Below, in pieces: positions 8,457-17,003 of a DNA stretch of 64,000 nucleotides. The stretch is from a virus: the IMG/VR virus record IMGVR_UViG_3300022839_000011, positions 24,701 to 88,700 of that record; one strand, given 5' to 3'. Below the pieces are notes generated by a model. It was given only the letters and a program-made list of their open reading frames with translations. It made no database searches and was not told the origin of the DNA. The number at the start of each line of letters is the position of its first letter. Position 1 is the stretch's first letter. The position numbers were made by a program, and so were the translations under genes.

Positions 8457-10541
8457 TTAGACTCTTACTATTGTGTTGGGGGTGCGGAAGTCTTTTTTGC
8501 GCATTATCGTTTTAGCGACCACACGCAATTCATCTTTGCTTCTATCATATTCTACTGCAATAGGCATATTAAGATTTGATTGCATATCTTTTATGACCGC
8601 TTCAGTGTCAGTAAATTTTGTTAATGATTTACTATCTGCTTTGTTCAAGTCATATATTTTTTTAATCATAGCCGCCAATTCACGCATAGTAATACAAGGC
8701 GAATTTCTTTCATCAGACATTCTTTCTCTAAAATGCTTAGTGAAGTCAAAATCAATTTTAAACTTGGCAAATAGTTTGTCTACCAGTTTTTCAAATTCGC
8801 GCATTTGCGCCATAGTCAGAACAGTACAAGAATCGTTTTCATTAATCTCCGAAAATGCCTCATAAAGACCGCTCTCGTTTATGCCAACATTTTTTACTTT
8901 TGGGTACTTGTTGATCAATTTTATCAACTCTTTGGCCTTCATCGTTGCTTTAAGAGCAGGAATTTTTATGCCGAGGTTCTTTGCAGCTAACCATCTATGA
9001 TGACCATCAATCACATAGTTGTCAGAGCTTATGATTATAGCTTTTGGCTCTACATTAGATTTGTTCATCTTTGCCATTTTATCAGCAACTTTGTCAGCAT
9101 CAAATTCTTTTTGTGATGCCATTAGTTTTGATGGGTCTGCAATTTTTTTATCAATTGATACGTTATTGGATTTGAGATAATTCTTAAAATCATCCATGTC
9201 CTTACTAGAAACTTGTGGCATTTTATCTCTTTTGATGCCAAGTGTGTCTTTGGCTTTAGGTAGTGACATGCTGTATTCTTTCAGGCCCATTACGCTTCTG
9301 GATTCTAAAATTGCTTCTACATATTCATGCTTAACTATATGCAACTTACCATCTCGTTCGCGTATGCGCATTCTGCCAGTTTTAGCATCAGTTCCTACGA
9401 AAATGCCTTTGGTTGATATCGGTTGTCCTATAATAGATGGCTGTTCAAATGCCACATTCATACCACGTCGTATCATAGAGTTTAATGCTGACTCATTTTG
9501 ATATGGCGTGTCTTTTTTTAATATCCTTACCAAACTATCGGTGCCATATTCGCGCTGTGACGGCGTGGAGTTATTTTCCTTGAAACCATATTTTCCTTTT
9601 AATGCTGAATGATCTTTTGGTTCTTTTATATTTGGGTCGCCAAACTTTTTAATATACATGTTCATGATTTCTCTAGGACCGACGCTAACGCCTGCTGCAC
9701 CACTAATTTCATATGCTATGTCATACAAATTTGTGCCCTTCAAGACATGTTTATGAACTGCGCTTATAACTTTGTCCAATATCGTTTGTTCGTCCAGATT
9801 CTGGTAATCTATACTTTCGCCAAACAAATAATTTTCATATGCTTCAACCATTTCGCAAAGCTTTTCTGATTCCGCAATAGATTCAGTCTGCTCGCTATTT
9901 TTTTTGCTGAAAATCTTAAATCTGTTATCAAATTTTACAGAGTTGTCTTTTTCAAGTGCCATGTGATATCTTTTTTTGATGTTTGTGTCTGCTAAAGAAG
10001 CCTCATATAGAAAGTCTTCGAACCGATTGTCTAAAGATTCTTTCTTGGTTGATCTTAATTTTGACAATCTTTCGACTTCCGCCTTCCTAACTATGGGCAG
10101 TTGTCTTGTTGCTATTCTGTCTATCGCTGCTTTGGGAACTCTTGCCAGCCGCTTGTCTAGTGCCACTTTTTCAGAAGGTGTCATTTCACTATATGATTTA
10201 TTTTTCATAAGCCTTTGGCGTATCATATTACGAGCAGTTTTTCGAGCTCTTAGCTTCAACTTTTCTGGTGATGCTTTTCTTTTCTTTGAACGCGCCCTTG
10301 CAGCTACAATTTTACTTTTGAATTTACGCATGATCATAGCACGTTTTCTTCTTTGTGCAATATTCAAAGGGGCCTCATCTAACGAATCGAAATGTGATAA
10401 CAAATCATCATCATCTAACCCTTCAAGGTAAATATCCATTTCTTCTTCGTTCATTGTAGGCTCAGTCTCAATATATTTTTTGCTGTCATGAGTTTTGGAA
10501 TTGTCTTTTTTATTTGTCTTTTTTGTGTCATCATCAGCCAT
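8457..10541 (-). CDS. Large internal virion protein with ParB-like nuclease-fold domain
   Basis: 694 residues. The N-terminus is acidic with a candidate processing site SLDE-A near residue 53, followed by a strongly basic stretch (about 62-165, many RKR motifs) that would bind DNA. Residues about 440-550 match the ParB/sulfiredoxin-type fold: IDGHHRWLAAKNLGIKIPAL is the signature loop. The last 100 residues (KHFRERMSDERNSPCITMREL...DELRVVAKTIMRKKDFRTP) form a separate conserved phage domain. ParB-like domains hydrolyse nucleotides or nick DNA, so this may be an ejected DNA-active protein. Late promoter 62 bases upstream. Confidence 0.7.
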   Translation of the reverse strand: MADDDTKKTNKKDNSKTHDSKKYIETEPTMNEEEMDIYLEGLDDDDLLSHFDSLDEAPLNIAQRRKRAMIMRKFKSKIVAARARSKKRKASPEKLKLRARKTARNMIRQRLMKNKSYSEMTPSEKVALDKRLARVPKAAIDRIATRQLPIVRKAEVERLSKLRSTKKESLDNRFEDFLYEASLADTNIKKRYHMALEKDNSVKFDNRFKIFSKKNSEQTESIAESEKLCEMVEAYENYLFGESIDYQNLDEQTILDKVISAVHKHVLKGTNLYDIAYEISGAAGVSVGPREIMNMYIKKFGDPNIKEPKDHSALKGKYGFKENNSTPSQREYGTDSLVRILKKDTPYQNESALNSMIRRGMNVAFEQPSIIGQPISTKGIFVGTDAKTGRMRIRERDGKLHIVKHEYVEAILESRSVMGLKEYSMSLPKAKDTLGIKRDKMPQVSSKDMDDFKNYLKSNNVSIDKKIADPSKLMASQKEFDADKVADKMAKMNKSNVEPKAIIISSDNYVIDGHHRWLAAKNLGIKIPALKATMKAKELIKLINKYPKVKNVGINESGLYEAFSEINENDSCTVLTMAQMREFEKLVDKLFAKFKIDFDFTKHFRERMSDERNSPCITMRELAAMIKKIYDLNKADSKSLTKFTDTEAVIKDMQSNLNMPIAVEYDRSKDELRVVAKTIMRKKDFRTPNTIVRV

Positions 10542-10602
10542 TTCGATTTCCTCTGAATAAGATAATATGTGTATTTATGATAGCGCAAATTGCACTTTAA
10601 TC

Positions 10603-10610
10603 TATTTATA
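10603..10610 (-). promoter_or_regulatory. Late promoter for the 694-residue virion protein unit
   Basis: TATAAATA on the minus strand, just downstream of the terminator at 10613-10637 and 62 bases upstream of the ATG at 10541. Confidence 0.75.
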
Positions 10611-10612
10611 CA

Positions 10613-10637
10613 AAAAGGGGGCGCGATGCCCCCTTTT
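10613..10637 (-). terminator. GC-rich intrinsic terminator
   Basis: Stem of nine to ten pairs (A-run plus GGGGGC with GCCCCC plus T-run) and a short loop, 20 bases after the stop codon of the 56-residue gene. A U-run follows on the minus strand; A/T symmetry makes it bidirectional. Confidence 0.85.
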
Positions 10638-10655
10638 CAGTTCTCGATTTGATTT

Positions 10656-10826
10656 TTATATTTTGGCAAGAAACCTATTATACTTCTGTATCGGTGCATC
10701 ACCTTTCGACAAAAGACGCTGCCTTCTTTCTAATTCTTCAAGGTTTTCTGATGATGCCAAATAATTATACTCATCGTCATGGGATTTGAAAATAAAGTCA
10801 CGAAGCCATTTGATTGTGTTTTTCAT
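10656..10826 (-). CDS. Small DUF3563-like protein
   Basis: 56 residues, starting ATG at 10826. The segment EYNYLASSENLEELERRQR resembles DUF3563, a family of about 50-residue proteins (Y-L-x-x-S/A-x-D-L-x-x-L-E-R-R) found in proteobacteria and phages and of unknown function. Its ATG overlaps the stop codon of the upstream gene (TAATG), so the pair is translationally coupled. A terminator follows. The reading frame and coupling support a real gene despite its size. Confidence 0.65.
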   Translation of the reverse strand: MKNTIKWLRDFIFKSHDDEYNYLASSENLEELERRQRLLSKGDAPIQKYNRFLAKI

Positions 10827-10975
10827 TATATAATACCAGTAAATGGAATTCTACCATTTGTAATTTCATAGTAAGCAAACAGATAGTCTTTTTTATACTC
10901 TGTTTTTGCCCATCTCATTATATTAATGTCAATGGATACACTATTGTATCCAAAAATATTTCTTAAAAACCTCAT
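10826..10975 (-). CDS. Small hypothetical protein (49 residues)
   Basis: 49 residues, Tyr- and Arg-rich (KKDYLFAYYEITNGRIPF). An AGGA ribosome site lies six bases before the ATG at 10975. The stop overlaps the start of the DUF3563-like gene. A late promoter lies 27 bases upstream (11002-11009), so this is a two-gene late unit ending at 10613-10637. No family recognised. Confidence 0.55.
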   Translation of the reverse strand: MRFLRNIFGYNSVSIDINIMRWAKTEYKKDYLFAYYEITNGRIPFTGII

Positions 10976-11001
10976 GTCATTTCCTATCTTATTGATGTAC
11001 T

Positions 11002-11009
11002 TATTTATA
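11002..11009 (-). promoter_or_regulatory. Late promoter for the two small genes
   Basis: TATAAATA on the minus strand, 27 bases before the ATG at 10975. Confidence 0.7.
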
Positions 11010-11087
11010 TCTACATTACACTAAAAAGAGAGTAAATTGTAATTTATTATAGCATATCTAACATGCATTTTTTGCATACCTAATATA

Positions 11088-11123
11088 AAAGGCGACCAGT
11101 TGGTTATACTGGTCGCCTCTTTT
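11088..11123 (-). terminator. Intrinsic terminator after the metallophosphoesterase gene
   Basis: Ten-base-pair perfect stem (11091-11100 with 11108-11117), seven-base loop, U-rich tail on the minus strand, two bases beyond the stop of the gene at 11125. Confidence 0.9.
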
Positions 11124-11124
11124 C

Positions 11125-12747
11125 TCACAACTGCAAATTGGTGCATTTTCCATTTATGACATTAATAAGCTGTCTCTGCCCATTTTCTGCCACCAAGCAA
11201 GAGGTGTGAGTCCAAGATGAAGGCCCTCTATTATAGCCTAAATCTAGTTTGGAAACAGTACCAACTCTAAACACTCCCCTTTGTATTGCGCCTGTGTGGT
11301 TATGTCCTACCACACAATCACCATACACCTGTTCTAAGCCATTAAGTGATGGTTTAGCACCATTCAACCCCAAATCGCCATGAGAACCACATTCTATATT
11401 TGCTACCTTTGAAGAGTCATCCCTTGATAAGAAAACCCAACTATTAGGTATCTTATTATTAGTCAACTTGAACCCGCGCTTCAACACGTCTTCATCTTCA
11501 AAAAGTGCAGTTGCAATCTTCAATGATAGGTAGTGGTTTTTGGGGTCTTCAACATATCTACCGCTTGATATGTATCTTGTGAGAAATTCATCGTGGTTAG
11601 ATTTTACGATATATATCTTGCTTGGTTTTAAAGCAATATCAATGCTTTTAATTAAATCGAAGGTTTGTTCGAGCTCATCATGCAAATCTTCTTCGCCGCT
11701 CAATGCCCTTTGGCTTCTTTCTACTATAGATTTGACATGATGGCTAATACTGTACCCATCAAATACATCATGTAGATAAATGCTTTTTACTTTCATTTTT
11801 GAAAAGGTGTTGATGAATGCATCAAGTGCGTCTTTATCCACACTTGTTCCATGAAGATCCCCAAATACAATATTAATTGGTATGTCTTTGACCTGACCAT
11901 TTGGCATATACATCTTACCAAGATCAACAAAAGCACCGCTTTCATCACATTGTATTTGTCTAAAATGAAATAACTTATCATCTTCAATTTCTACAATTAT
12001 AGCACCCATCTTGTGGTCGAAATCTGCAATATATGACAATCTCTTTGACATAAAAAAATCAGAATAGTATTGAGGTAAAGTACAAGCACCTGTTGTCATT
12101 ATTGAATAGTTTTTACCTCTACTGTTCCCAGCAGGAATATATTCTAAGAATTGTTTAGGACTTGCAAAAATATTAGACCCTTCACGGTTTCCGAGTCGTG
12201 ATAACCCAGTAATTGGTTTAATTTGTTTTGCCGAAACTTGAATACTACATAGCGAAATGTTTTCGTTTAATGGCGTGTCTGCTTGAACAAACAAATATGA
12301 GGGATCACTGAATACTGGATCAAAAACTGCAGTTTTGTTTTCGAAACTATTGGTTATGCTTTCACAAGGCATGATTGCAGCCTGCGCATCATTTCTTTTG
12401 CAAAATGTCTTAATAGCATCAAGAAACCCGTGATGGGCCTTACAGTTTCCTACCGCAGTAGTTACAATAAACACTTTTTTGTTGCTGTTAATCAAGTTTT
12501 TATTAGATGCAAATATGTCATCAACTGAAAAGAAATGCTCTGAAAGAAATTCTTCGTGATTGTCTTTTACAAATTGATGAAGGGTTTCTATTCCACCAAA
12601 TCTTCCTCTTAGTATATCTCTGGTTATGCCATGCACAAGAAAATCTTTATATACAGGCAACCCTTTCTTTTCTGCTATGATAGTTTTGTAGAGGTCTACT
12701 ATTTGTTGGTTTTTATCCTCGTCTTGCTTGTTGATATCTTCATCCAT
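11125..12747 (-). CDS. Metallophosphoesterase-domain protein, T5 A1-like
   Basis: 540 residues. Residues about 275-530 carry calcineurin-like metallophosphoesterase motifs in order: GDLHG (the D-x-H motif), HDVFDG, SNHDEF (the N-H-D/E motif) and GHNHTG (the G-H-x-H motif), giving a dinuclear metal site. The N-terminal 270 residues are unassigned; a small helical HTH-like region (ITRDILRGRFGGIETLHQFV) lies at 38-57. Length and order resemble the A1 protein of phage T5 and its homologues, which act in host takeover and DNA degradation; that link is from memory and moderate. It is last in the replication operon. Confidence 0.65.
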   Translation of the reverse strand: MDEDINKQDEDKNQQIVDLYKTIIAEKKGLPVYKDFLVHGITRDILRGRFGGIETLHQFVKDNHEEFLSEHFFSVDDIFASNKNLINSNKKVFIVTTAVGNCKAHHGFLDAIKTFCKRNDAQAAIMPCESITNSFENKTAVFDPVFSDPSYLFVQADTPLNENISLCSIQVSAKQIKPITGLSRLGNREGSNIFASPKQFLEYIPAGNSRGKNYSIMTTGACTLPQYYSDFFMSKRLSYIADFDHKMGAIIVEIEDDKLFHFRQIQCDESGAFVDLGKMYMPNGQVKDIPINIVFGDLHGTSVDKDALDAFINTFSKMKVKSIYLHDVFDGYSISHHVKSIVERSQRALSGEEDLHDELEQTFDLIKSIDIALKPSKIYIVKSNHDEFLTRYISSGRYVEDPKNHYLSLKIATALFEDEDVLKRGFKLTNNKIPNSWVFLSRDDSSKVANIECGSHGDLGLNGAKPSLNGLEQVYGDCVVGHNHTGAIQRGVFRVGTVSKLDLGYNRGPSSWTHTSCLVAENGQRQLINVINGKCTNLQL

Positions 12748-12762
12748 GCGTTATATTTCCCA

Positions 12763-13299
12763 TCACTCTATATTTTGTATTTCTGAAAGAACAACCATTC
12801 TTTCAATCGATTCCATGGCATATGTTCGGATAATAACCTTGTCACTGATACCACCTTGTGATTCTTCTGACGATTTAGGAGGCTCCAACCCTTCAATATC
12901 ATCTTTTTCAATTGGTTCGCCATCTAAGAAATATGTCGAAGCACCAGATTCTTTAAAAAAGCACTCTATGTAAAAGTTGCCTTTGTGTTCTACAAAAGGC
13001 GTGTCTTCGATTCTACTTCCCCATGGGCGTGGTTTGAGAACAAATTCTTCAGGGTCTTTGCCTTCTTTTTCCATGCGGGATTTTACCATACTTTCATAAG
13101 CATTCTTTACATTTGAGCACAAAACAACTTTAGAACCAGCGACCAACTTAGTTACTTTGCCTTGCATTGGATTCTTTTTTCCACCTTTTAGCTGGACTTT
13201 TGTTATGGTATCTATGTCAACCAGATAAGATCCTTTAAGAGCCTCAATTTTTGACCTAACGACATCAAAAGTTTCTTCCCTGCCTTCTATAATAATCAT
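12763..13299 (-). CDS. Conserved T4-like phage protein (replication block)
   Basis: 178 residues. The central part is distinctive: RPWGSRIEDTPFVEHKGNFY then FKESGASTYFLDGEPIEKDD. I recall this as a conserved protein of cyanophages and other marine T4-like viruses, encoded among replication genes, without known function. It overlaps the upstream 64-residue gene by four bases (ATGA-type coupling). It is probably early, co-transcribed with gp41. Nothing indicates an enzyme site. Confidence 0.65.
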   Translation of the reverse strand: MIIIEGREETFDVVRSKIEALKGSYLVDIDTITKVQLKGGKKNPMQGKVTKLVAGSKVVLCSNVKNAYESMVKSRMEKEGKDPEEFVLKPRPWGSRIEDTPFVEHKGNFYIECFFKESGASTYFLDGEPIEKDDIEGLEPPKSSEESQGGISDKVIIRTYAMESIERMVVLSEIQNIE

Positions 13300-13490
13300 G
13301 TTTTAATCCTTTTAAAATTCAAATCCGCAAAAAAATGTGGCGTGAAACCACGGAATCCAGCACCTGTGTTAAGATTTTTGCAAATGTTTTCTGCACTTGT
13401 TTCATTTGCACTTAATTTAATAGTCGTCTGCGTCACCTTTTCTACAATATCAAAATGCTGCTTTTCGTTGCGTATAACAGTATAGCTCAT
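13296..13490 (-). CDS. Small conserved phage protein (64 residues)
   Basis: 64 residues. The first 35 form a small beta domain (RNEKQHFDIVEKVTQTTIKL) that looks like the short phage proteins which carry an 'x-x-I-C-x-x-L-N-x-G-A-G-F-x-G-x-T-P' tail, seen here as NICKNLNTGAGFRGFTPHFF. The tail is the recognisable part. The gene shares its last bases with the next gene and its first base region with the end of the gp41 C-half gene, so it belongs to the replication operon. Function unknown. Confidence 0.65.
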   Translation of the reverse strand: MSYTVIRNEKQHFDIVEKVTQTTIKLSANETSAENICKNLNTGAGFRGFTPHFFADLNFKRIKT

Positions 13491-14062
13491 TAAAAATCTC
13501 CTACATCAAATAATTTGTTTTTCTTAATCTTATGTATGTTATTATAGTTATTGTCTTGACTTATATTTTCAGTATGACTATTATTCTCATTCATTACTGT
13601 TTTTTGGACACTTGCATCTAAATTGCGCAGTTTCATTCTTGGCTTATCAAGACCTATCACAAATCTACGATTTACATTGATATCACCCCATCTATTTTTT
13701 AGCTGCTTGATCATGAGTTGCCCCATATTTTCAAGATCTTCCGATGTTATTAAGGCAAATATGGCATCCGCTGTATGTGTTATGCCCATACTATTTTTTG
13801 TTAATATGTCGTTGCAATAGAATAGCTGGTTTCCGGTTACAGATATATCAACAGTTTCTAATTCACCAACTTCTGAAATCTCTACGATCTCATCATCATA
13901 GTCTATTTTGCAGTCTTCTATTTGCTGCTTTTCTATCTTTTCAATTTCTATGGATATCAATAGATCTGTTAGCTGAAACACATCCATATCTTTTACCATT
14001 CCGTTGATTATCATATGCTCTGCTTTTAGATAACATACGGATTCCAATTTTTCATTCATCAT
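13490..14062 (-). CDS. 41: Split-intein C-half fused to C-terminal part of gp41 helicase
   Basis: 190 residues. Residues 1-89 are a divergent leader plus the intein C-fragment, ending in the block F/G signature VTGNQLFYCNDILTKN. The extein starts with Ser at the next position (SMGITHTADAIFALI), which continues the DnaB-family helicase at the point where the N-half stops. Trans-splicing would join it to the product of 14073-15455 to rebuild T4-type gp41. The usual penultimate His of inteins is Lys here (TKN). The last 40 residues are Asn-rich and may be the primase/loader contact. Only ten bases separate the two half genes. Confidence 0.88.
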   Translation of the reverse strand: MMNEKLESVCYLKAEHMIINGMVKDMDVFQLTDLLISIEIEKIEKQQIEDCKIDYDDEIVEISEVGELETVDISVTGNQLFYCNDILTKNSMGITHTADAIFALITSEDLENMGQLMIKQLKNRWGDINVNRRFVIGLDKPRMKLRNLDASVQKTVMNENNSHTENISQDNNYNNIHKIKKNKLFDVGDF

Positions 14063-14072
14063 ATACTACCTT

Positions 14073-15455
14073 TCACTTGCTATTCAAGAAAGAGCCCACA
14101 TCCAAACCTTCGTTGTAAGAAAGTCTCGATACACGACCGTCTATTGATTTAGATGGGAAAACATGGTCTTTACTAACAATTATGGTTTTTCCTTTTTTTG
14201 TCTTTATGGATATACAATCTTTTAACTTGGGATGATGTACCATTGTTACTATTTTAGTACCATCTTCAGTCTGTACCCTATCGTTGGGCATTAGGTGTTG
14301 TATTTCGATTACATCCCCATTCGATTTGGTTACTTTTTCATGTTTGTATATACATTCTGAAGTATTTGTCAAATCTACGTCCGAATTTCCAAACCCAGAC
14401 CTGTTTAATTGTGAACTTGATACAATAGGGACATTATACTCTACCGCCAAGCCTCTAACTTCTTCTGCTATTGACTTCACTAAAGTATATGAATTCGCAG
14501 CCGCAGCCCCTCGAATTCTGGATGATGCACATATATTTATGTAGTCTAAAAATATGATGTCAGGTTTGAAGTTTTTCTTTTGTCGCAATTCATTCAATAG
14601 ATTTCTGAAATGCCCAACATGCGCAGAACTTGTAGGATACTCTTTGATAACCAATTTCCCAGGTGTATTCTCTTTGAATTTGTTTATTTTTTTGGTATAT
14701 GCAGTAAAAGGTAGATCCATTATTTCATCAAGTGTTATGTCTAAAATATTGGCATCAATTCTTCTACCTACTTCTTCCTCACTCAATTCTGCCGTAATAT
14801 ACAGAACATTTTTGCCAAAAAGTAAATGTGCCGCCGCCATATGGCACTTTACAATACTTTTGCCTGTACCAGTCGCACCTAAGAATAATGTAAGTGACTT
14901 CTTTGGCAATCCACCCTTAGTGATGGTATTGAACATATCAAGATCAAAGGGAATGCGTTCTTCTTTTCTATGATAGTATTCAAACCGCGATTCAAAATCT
15001 TCAAGGAAATCGTGCCCGATATGACTATCGAAACTAATTGACAGTGACTTTGAAAGAAGATCGGGGATTGCGCCTTTGTCTAACTCTTGGTCTTTGCCAT
15101 CTAGAATTAGGATAGATTTTCTAATTGAATTGAAAAGGTCTTTATCTTGGCAGAATTTTTCTGTCTCGTCTACCAACCAATCAATATTGGTTTCAGGGTC
15201 AACTTTCAGTTCTGATAACTTGTCAATAACTTCTTTAAATAGATTTTCGTTTAGGTCTTTTCTACCTTCCAAAGAAACCGCCAAGGCTTCTTTGGAAGGT
15301 GTTACTTTGTATTTTTCTACTAAAATAGAAAATGTGTCCAGTATTTTTTTCGAAGATATGTCGTCAAAATAATCTTCTTTGATGTATGGAAAAACCTTTT
15401 GGAAGTATTCAACATTGTATAGTAAGTTGGCAAGTATAGTGTTTTCCAATGACAT
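14073..15455 (-). CDS. 41: N-terminal part of gp41 replicative helicase fused to split-intein N-half
   Basis: 460 residues. Residues 1-370 are the DnaB/T4 gp41 hexameric helicase: Walker A GATGTGKS (about 193), Walker B DIIFLDYINI (about 299), and the arginine/sensor region up to NTSE. The intein N-half begins with Cys (CIYKHEKVTKSNGD) and includes block B (VSKDHVFPS). It ends at LNSK with no endonuclease domain. The split point falls in a conserved ATPase motif, as is usual for inteins. The C-half gene follows directly. The pair resembles the gp41 split inteins described from marine metagenomes. Early expression, same operon as UvsX. Confidence 0.92.
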   Translation of the reverse strand: MSLENTILANLLYNVEYFQKVFPYIKEDYFDDISSKKILDTFSILVEKYKVTPSKEALAVSLEGRKDLNENLFKEVIDKLSELKVDPETNIDWLVDETEKFCQDKDLFNSIRKSILILDGKDQELDKGAIPDLLSKSLSISFDSHIGHDFLEDFESRFEYYHRKEERIPFDLDMFNTITKGGLPKKSLTLFLGATGTGKSIVKCHMAAAHLLFGKNVLYITAELSEEEVGRRIDANILDITLDEIMDLPFTAYTKKINKFKENTPGKLVIKEYPTSSAHVGHFRNLLNELRQKKNFKPDIIFLDYINICASSRIRGAAAANSYTLVKSIAEEVRGLAVEYNVPIVSSSQLNRSGFGNSDVDLTNTSECIYKHEKVTKSNGDVIEIQHLMPNDRVQTEDGTKIVTMVHHPKLKDCISIKTKKGKTIIVSKDHVFPSKSIDGRVSRLSYNEGLDVGSFLNSK

Positions 15456-15460
15456 TCTTA

Positions 15461-16033
15461 TTATTCCTCTTCTTCATCCACCTCCACATCATCATTGGGT
15501 ATGACTCCGTTTTGATTCATTTTAAACTTGCTTTCAATAAATTTCTTAAATACTGGGTCCGATATCAACTTTTTGAAAAATTTGTCATCTGTTTCAATGT
15601 CTTTGGCGCGTCTTTTGCTTTCATTGATCTCGCCTGTTTCCATATCTACAGTGCTATACCACCCTTGGTTTATCTTTACGATGCTACCATATTCTATAGC
15701 CAAATCGAAAAGTGATGACCATTTTTGGATGCCTGTCTCATACAATACTGTAAATGGCAGTTTGGCTTTTTCTCTCACAAATCTTGATTTTTCAATATTG
15801 ATTGTGAATTTGTATCCAGCGATTTCTGTACCTTCTTTTTCTTGCGCTTTGCCAATCACAAAAATTTGATTTGATGAGTAAGTTACCGCTGTATTATGTG
15901 TTACTACCCCATTTTCCAACACATAATGATGAACATCTTTCACTGTTATATCATATACTTCTTTTTTTCCTACACTCTTAATAGATTTAATTTTCAAGTC
16001 TTTCATCCTTTTTATACCGATTTTTACGACCAT
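15461..16033 (-). CDS. uvsX: Split-intein C-half fused to C-terminal part of UvsX
   Basis: 190 residues from the ATG at 16033 (AAGG eight bases upstream). Residues 1-47 are the intein C-fragment, ending ITVKDVHHYVLENGVVTHN with the canonical His-Asn. The extein then starts with Thr (TAVTYSSNQIFVIGK), which matches the T4 UvsX core just after the SGG/PGG loop. The C-terminus is acidic (DDVEVDEEEE), like UvsX tails that contact other replication proteins. Its first 47 bases overlap the 3' end of the homing-endonuclease gene. It needs trans-splicing with 17004-17924. Confidence 0.9.
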   Translation of the reverse strand: MVVKIGIKRMKDLKIKSIKSVGKKEVYDITVKDVHHYVLENGVVTHNTAVTYSSNQIFVIGKAQEKEGTEIAGYKFTINIEKSRFVREKAKLPFTVLYETGIQKWSSLFDLAIEYGSIVKINQGWYSTVDMETGEINESKRRAKDIETDDKFFKKLISDPVFKKFIESKFKMNQNGVIPNDDVEVDEEEE

Positions 16034-16955
16034 AATAGAAACCTTTTGGCAAAGGCTCTTCTGCTTTCAATTTAATATTTGAATCGCCATTGGTAGCCCA
16101 ACGGGACTTATTTGGTTTACCTTCATGAGCAAGTTTATACGGATTTTGCCATATTGTCAAATCATAGTCACACATTTCTTCTTTTTTTATTCGAATAGCA
16201 ACGCCAGTGTTTTTATTTTTTAACATTATCATATCTTTCCTCGATCTCTTTTTATTAGATTCGGGGCTTTTTGGAACTCCTCTGAAATTCTTTATGGCAA
16301 CTTCAGAATTTATTTTTTTAACTTCGGCATATCGTTCTGGATTTTCATCGTAAAAGTTTTTTCTTGTAACCAACATTTTACATTTAGAATCTTGGGTGTG
16401 CATTTTACCGTAGAATGAAGAATCTTCGCCATATCTCTTGTTTGAATCAATACGGCCCTTACTCCAACCATCAGGCGGTTCATCCAAAAATTGTTTCTCT
16501 ACATTGCCGTCGTTATAGGTTTTATATCCATAATTTGCATTTACGTACTCCCCGTTTATGACCAGAGGATGATCTTTTTTTAATTTGACGAAATCGCCCG
16601 TTCTGGCATTTCGATATGTGCCATATTCTGGGTTTGAATAATTTGATATGGTGGCCACTGCTTTATTGAAATATTTCGTATCAGATACAACATCCAAAAA
16701 AATGTGTAGATTTTTTTCGAAATCTAATGCATTGTCATAATCTTCAAAATAACCAAGAATTATGGTTTCTACATCACCTTCAATACATAATTGTTTATAT
16801 CCTTTCCATCTGGATGAACCGAAATATTTTTTCCCAGAATTTGTTATTATATTAGTACCGTCAAAAAAGCAGTTTGCTTTAGAGCCGATATAATAATACG
16901 GCTCTAAATTTTTTTCTTTTCTATCTTTTATAATTGTCATGTAAACTACGTTCAT
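15987..16955 (-). CDS. GIY-YIG homing endonuclease between the UvsX halves
   Basis: 322 residues. The N-terminal 110 residues carry a GIY-YIG-type core (VVYMTI ... YYYIGSK ... KKYFGSSRW), the rest is a DNA-binding region with a NUMOD3-like repeat (SSFYGKMHTQDSKCKM) and PxGxxxGR motifs (PPDGWSKGR, PLPKGFYYGR). It is free-standing, located exactly between the two UvsX half genes, and has its own late promoter (16983-16990). This matches the 'fractured gene' arrangement where a split intein and a separate homing endonuclease share a locus. It probably cuts intein-less uvsX alleles, spreading the whole insertion. Confidence 0.85.
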   Translation of the reverse strand: MNVVYMTIIKDRKEKNLEPYYYIGSKANCFFDGTNIITNSGKKYFGSSRWKGYKQLCIEGDVETIILGYFEDYDNALDFEKNLHIFLDVVSDTKYFNKAVATISNYSNPEYGTYRNARTGDFVKLKKDHPLVINGEYVNANYGYKTYNDGNVEKQFLDEPPDGWSKGRIDSNKRYGEDSSFYGKMHTQDSKCKMLVTRKNFYDENPERYAEVKKINSEVAIKNFRGVPKSPESNKKRSRKDMIMLKNKNTGVAIRIKKEEMCDYDLTIWQNPYKLAHEGKPNKSRWATNGDSNIKLKAEEPLPKGFYYGRKNRYKKDERLEN

Positions 16956-16982
16956 TTAATAATCCTATACGTCGCATAAGTT

Positions 16983-16990
16983 TATTTATA
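16983..16990 (-). promoter_or_regulatory. Late promoter for the homing endonuclease
   Basis: TATAAATA on the minus strand, 28 bases upstream of the endonuclease ATG and just after the stop of the UvsX N-half gene. It separates endonuclease timing (late) from the early replication genes around it. Confidence 0.75.
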
Positions 16991-17003
16991 AGAACGGACT
17001 TTT

